From contig JAURVB010013882.1 in NCBI GenBank assembly GCA_033002965.1, forward strand, positions 193,501 through 257,500: 64,000 nucleotides of DNA, read 5' to 3'. A program made the position numbers and the translations under genes. Every line of letters begins with the position of its first letter. The first letter of the stretch is position 1. The notes under the pieces were generated by a model. That model was not told the DNA's origin. It did no database searches and saw nothing but the letters and a program-made list of their open reading frames with translations. The DNA comes from Piper betle (lineage: Eukaryota > Streptophyta > Magnoliopsida > Piperales > Piperaceae). This document shows positions 60,181-64,000 of the stretch, piece after piece.

Positions 60181-62218
60181 TCATGTTTGCAGCTCATCAA
60201 CATCGATTCGAAATAGAAAATCTTCACCCTCCAACTCCTCTTGGAACAAGCACAACGACAATTTCTCGGTCCCTCCATTGCATTGGGTGTCAGTTACTAT
60301 CCTTGTTCCCTAAAAATAGGTTTCAGAAAGAGCACCAAAACAAAGCATTGATTAACACAGCATTCATCATGAGTAAGCTGTTCAGTAAGCAGCCATGTAA
60401 GCAACATCCTATGACTCCAATAGTTTTAGCTGTTACATTTTAGGCGGATCTCCAAAGAAATGCCTTAGTTATTACATGGTTACATAATCATTTGCTTATG
60501 TTTTAGTCGACCAAACTATATACATACAGATGAACCCTCAATCGATGAGAAGGGAAAATGAAGAAAGAAAGAAAAGGAATCAAGACATTCACATGCACAA
60601 CAGAATTTAGAGCAACATCAGAACAGAATGATTTAGGTGCAAAGCATACTTTCTTCAAAGCATAGAAGAAATAGTGGAATCCATCTCCAAAAGTGCTCCA
60701 TTCAAAAGACCAGGAGAACTGAGGGGACTCAAATAGGGGACGCCTGAAGTGTGGCTGTAAAATAAAACAACACTAAGACTTGGCAAACTTGACAATATCC
60801 AGCAAAGGCGTGTAGGAGGTTAAAGTTTAATTGCACCTGACCAAAAGCGATTGAAATGAAAGTTCCATTTGATTTTAGAACCCTATGGACACCATCCAGC
60901 ATCTTCATAACATTTGAGACAGTCTCTGGTTTAGGTTTCCATGGATCCCCACTGTCCACGAACAACACATCCTTCAATTCAAACCATACTGATTATTTGA
61001 AAATGAACCCTTCAGACACCAACTAACAAGATTATCACATCAAGGAAAAGCCCTGGAAATTGAACACTCACCATGGTTCCTTTCTCAATGACAACATCGA
61101 ATGATTCATCTTCAAAAGGCAAATCAAGCATGTCAGCTACCAAAACCTTAATATCTGCGTGGTGAAAAGAAACAGGATCAATCATCACACCACACAATAA
61201 GCAGCTACAGTATCAAATGAGCTATAGGCAACAAACCAAACAAACATTATTCAAACTCTCAAACAGAAAAGCATGAACGCACAAACCTTTATATCCTAGT
61301 CCTAACAATCGACCCTGCATTTTCTCCACAGCAACTGTAGATATATCCATGCATGTTATGTCAGTGACCCCATCTTTGCACAATTCTTCAGACAGCCGCG
61401 AATTCCACACCCAATCTCTAGCACCTGCAAATAAAAAGAGTAAACCAAATGTCTGCTCCTTGTGTTTGTCTAACCGAATTGGAATTGGATGCCAACATGC
61501 TCATAAAAATGAAATAGAAATAACATGCGCATAATGCAATTTAAAAAAAATCAACTAAAATTATATGACTACGATAATGTTTTAGCTAAAATTATATGAC
61601 AACTACAATGTTTTAGATACAATTTTTTTTAAAAAAGGTTAAAATTATATGACTATGATAATGCTTTATCCAAACATTCTTAGAAAAAGTTGAATGAAGC
61701 AAACCTTGCCAAGCATCTCAATCAAAACCACCAAATTCAAATAACAGGAACCCAGTTTCTTATAAAAATGGAAACTATAACATGTAGATAATTCAGAAAA
61801 CATAAAGATAACCAGAAAAATAAAGACATCACACATCCAAAAGAAGCCTTTATCAAATAAATCAATGAACTTTTGAACAAAAACCAAATTTAAGAGAAAA
61901 GTTTCAAGACTTTTTTTACTAGAGTTACTCTTACCGAGCTAGGAGGCAGGACATGTTTGTGAAACAGGCTACGAAAGTGGGTGTAGTCCTTAAACCACTC
62001 GTAATGCTCTTCTGATAGAAATCGCTTGTCCCTAACACAATATCGAACACCCGTTACCACCAATCCTCACGATATATATCCGAAGAACAGCAATCAAACA
62101 ATAAAAAATCGAACTTTTACCAGTAGTGGGGATTCTTGTACTCCGAAGCCTTCGTCGGCATAACGTCGGAGGCGCCCCTGGCGTCGGCCATGGCGGCGAG
62201 AAGGTGAAAGTGGGTCAT
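60181..62218 (-). CDS. EEF1A lysine methyltransferase 4-like, with one-base deletion in motif I
   Basis: A class I SAM-dependent methyltransferase of the EEF1AKMT4 type, predicted to methylate a lysine of elongation factor 1-alpha. Minus-strand exons: 62218-62121, 62031-61935, 61424-61287, 61154-61072, 60971-60837, 60754-60650 and 60309-60181. Landmarks: PTKASEYKNPHYWDKRF, HYEWFKDYTHFRSLF, motif I VLEIGCGNSRLSEELC, DITCMDISTVAVEKM, VADMLDLPFEDESFDVVIEK, LFVDSGDPWKP, HRVLKSNGTFISIAFGQPHF and the C-terminal FQEELEGEDFLFRIDVDEL. Exon 3 reads GGAATTCGCGG where GGAAATTCGCGG is needed, so one A is lost near 61402 inside motif I. With it restored the sum is 786 bases (261 aa), normal for the family, and every other phase agrees. 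As written the protein breaks after GCG. A second in-frame ATG lies at 62191 and is the more usual start. Assembly error is the simplest explanation, but a null allele is possible. Confidence 0.9.
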
Positions 62219-63232
62219 GCTGTTTGGACAAGGACAATACTTGATCAGGTCGGATTCGATCGGCGGTTGGCAATCTGGTATTTGGGCTAGTCGTTACAAA
62301 TGATTTGAGCTAAGGTTACGTAAATTGTACAAGATCTAAATTAAACTTATGAGCTTAAAAAAAATTCAAAGACAAAATTTTTAAAAGCATATTTAATATT
62401 TAGTTGAATAAGATATTATATATTAATGAGTGTACATATAGATCTTTAATTTTGATCAATCATTTTTTTTTAAACAAAGGTCAGGTGCATCAATTTTATT
62501 TAGGTCACGTTCTTACATGTAAAAGCCTAGATAAATATACACTCAAGTTGAATTAATAATTAACTAGTGAATTACATGGTCAATCAAAATAGTCATTACT
62601 CTAGTTAAAAATCCTATAATTCCCTGGCCTTTTGCACAAACTCGAAAAAAATAAGGTTGTTATCTCGCTCATTAAGGGCTGATGCAATGCAAATGCTAGA
62701 GTTCGGAGTTGCATAAAGGCTCACTTGTCACTAAAATATTATAATTAAATTAACTATTAAATATGAAATTTGAATAAAAAAATGACACAAGTTTAACTTC
62801 TCATTGATAATTGCTTTGAAGTACAAAATTTTACAAATAAACTCTCAATTACAAAAATCTTCCATTCATTCCATTACAATATGAGGTTCATGGACTTCAA
62901 ATCTAACACTTTACAATAAATACAATTTAATAAGTATGGTTAAAGGAGTATTTATCACTTGTAATACACGTAGTGTGTACCAACTCAATTTAAATACTCT
63001 TTTTAGTAAATATAAGACTTAGACTAATAAAGACAAAAATTATTTAATCAACTCGGGCTAGTTGAGTTAAAGTTAAATTGACTAACCAAGTCAGACAAGT
63101 GACTCAACTCAATAAGATGAAGTGAGTTTGTAACTCAACTAAGCCAAATGAATTGAGTTAAGTGGGCACATAGACTCAACCAGAATAGCAAGTGAGCTGA
63201 ACCGAGCCGAGCGAGTGTATGGACTCAACCAG
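62219..63232. other. Upstream of the methyltransferase gene; AT-rich DNA with GACTCAAC repeats
   Basis: The first ~100 bases are the promoter side of the minus-strand methyltransferase gene. From 63040 to 63232 the sequence is built from ACTCAAC, GAGTTAA and CAAGTGA words, similar in style but not in detail to the 36705-37000 repeat. No gene is visible. Confidence 0.4.
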
Positions 63233-64000
63233 TGTAAAACATGTGACCCAAGTCATGGTTTTATATTTAAAACTAGTTGGTTCGACCATTATTTTCAGTC
63301 GAGTCAATTTCAGAACATGCATATTGAGTCGAGGTTGGTCGTGTGTTATGAACCATGAGGGTCATGTGTACCCAAGTATATGATGATAATGTCAGTAAAA
63401 TAACAACATAATGAGTTATCAAAATATATGAGAGTATGCCCAAATTTTAATTATTTTAGTATTAGACCGTAGAATTATTTTTTGGCCGAATAATGCATTA
63501 GGACGCGTTATAGGGTAGTTTAGGTGGGTTAATAGCTATAGAGCATGTCCTTGTGATGTTGTGGCGTGTATTATATTTTATGGGATTTTCCCCTATTTTT
63601 TGAATTTTTTAAAGGATTTATTACGAGTTAGTTATTATTTTTGACACGAGTTGGACTCGAGTCAAGTTTTATTTACGATATCGCCAACGAACCATTTCTT
63701 CCCCCTCCCCCCGCGACATTTCTCCAAACCCTCGACGCTGCCCCTCTACTTGTTGCCGCAGCTGCAACTGCTGCCGATGCCACCCCTCCCCGCAGTCGTC
63801 GTGCAGCCCTGAGTGCCCCCGGCTGTTGCTCAGCTTCCACGACAAAAGGGAGTCGCGTCCTAGCATAGTGCTCTTGTCCCTGATTCCACCGCTGGCGACT
63901 GTCTCTGCCACCATCCAATTGCCGCCTCGACATCGTCGACCCTCCCATGACCTTCCCTACCAGAGTGAACCCATCACTGCCCATCCCGGCTGAATCTCGT
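63233..64000 (-). mobile_element. Second, inverted copy of the 2.9-kb LTR-like repeat, cut by the window end
   Basis: Starting at TGTAAAAC (63233) the sequence is the reverse complement of the 3' end of the element at 12923-15844. Shared stretches include GGTTTTATATTTA, GGTTCGACC, GAGGGTCATGTGTACCCAAG, TATATGATGATAA, ATGAGTTATCA, TATATGAGAGTATG and GACTCGAGTCAA. It then enters the GC island around 63690. The open frames over the GC island on both strands are low-complexity and are not genes. Divergence is visible throughout (scattered substitutions and small indels). The other end and any target duplication lie outside the window. Confidence 0.75.

Noticed and set aside
59877..60278. A 133-codon minus-strand open frame
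   Set aside because: It is an out-of-frame read through the last methyltransferase exon; the true frame gives FQEELEGEDFLFRIDVDEL.

Overview
The window is nuclear DNA from a flowering plant. All recognisable genes are plant orthologues with many GT-AG introns, long AT-rich intergenic DNA and plant transposons (hAT, a large LTR). Several first exons and the PsbO gene are very GC-rich against an AT-rich background, which leans towards a non-grass monocot or an early-diverging lineage, but the species cannot be fixed from the sequence.

Layout, left to right. (1) 982-9561 (+): a complete 25-exon SEC3A exocyst gene. (2) 10337-11790 (+): PsbO, the 33-kDa oxygen-evolving protein, with one single-base frameshift. 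(3) 12923-15844: a 2.9-kb element that looks like a solo LTR; part of a second copy lies inverted at 63233-64000. (4) 20077-21707 (-): a decayed PDV2 plastid-division gene. (5) 22677-26416 (-): an intact 10-exon leucine-zipper/DUF547 gene. (6) 29157-31828 (-): a decayed DUF616 (MUCI70-like) gene. (7) 36106-44732 (+): a gamma-glutamyltranspeptidase locus with three +1 frameshifts; a 4.4-kb hAT transposon with matching 8-bp target duplications lies between its probable first exon and the rest. (8) 45161-45867: a small non-autonomous hAT-like element. (9) 46172-46910 (+): the 3' end of an unrecognised coiled-coil gene. (10) 48049-55697 (-): an intact 11-exon SUVR5 histone methyltransferase gene. 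(11) 60181-62218 (-): a seven-exon EEF1A-lysine-methyltransferase-4-like gene with a one-base deletion in its SAM-binding motif.

The genes do unrelated jobs (secretion, photosynthesis, chromatin, translation-factor methylation, glutathione turnover) and form no operon or cluster. The strongest unexplained pattern is the contrast between three long genes that read perfectly (SEC3A, DUF547, SUVR5; 46 exons together) and six loci that carry small indels. Some are clearly pseudogenes with nonsense codons. Others (PsbO, the methyltransferase) have a single lesion and could be assembly errors. I saw no evidence of an undescribed multi-gene system.

Exon limits were set by hand from reading frame, splice sites and remembered family sequences. 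No alignment was run.
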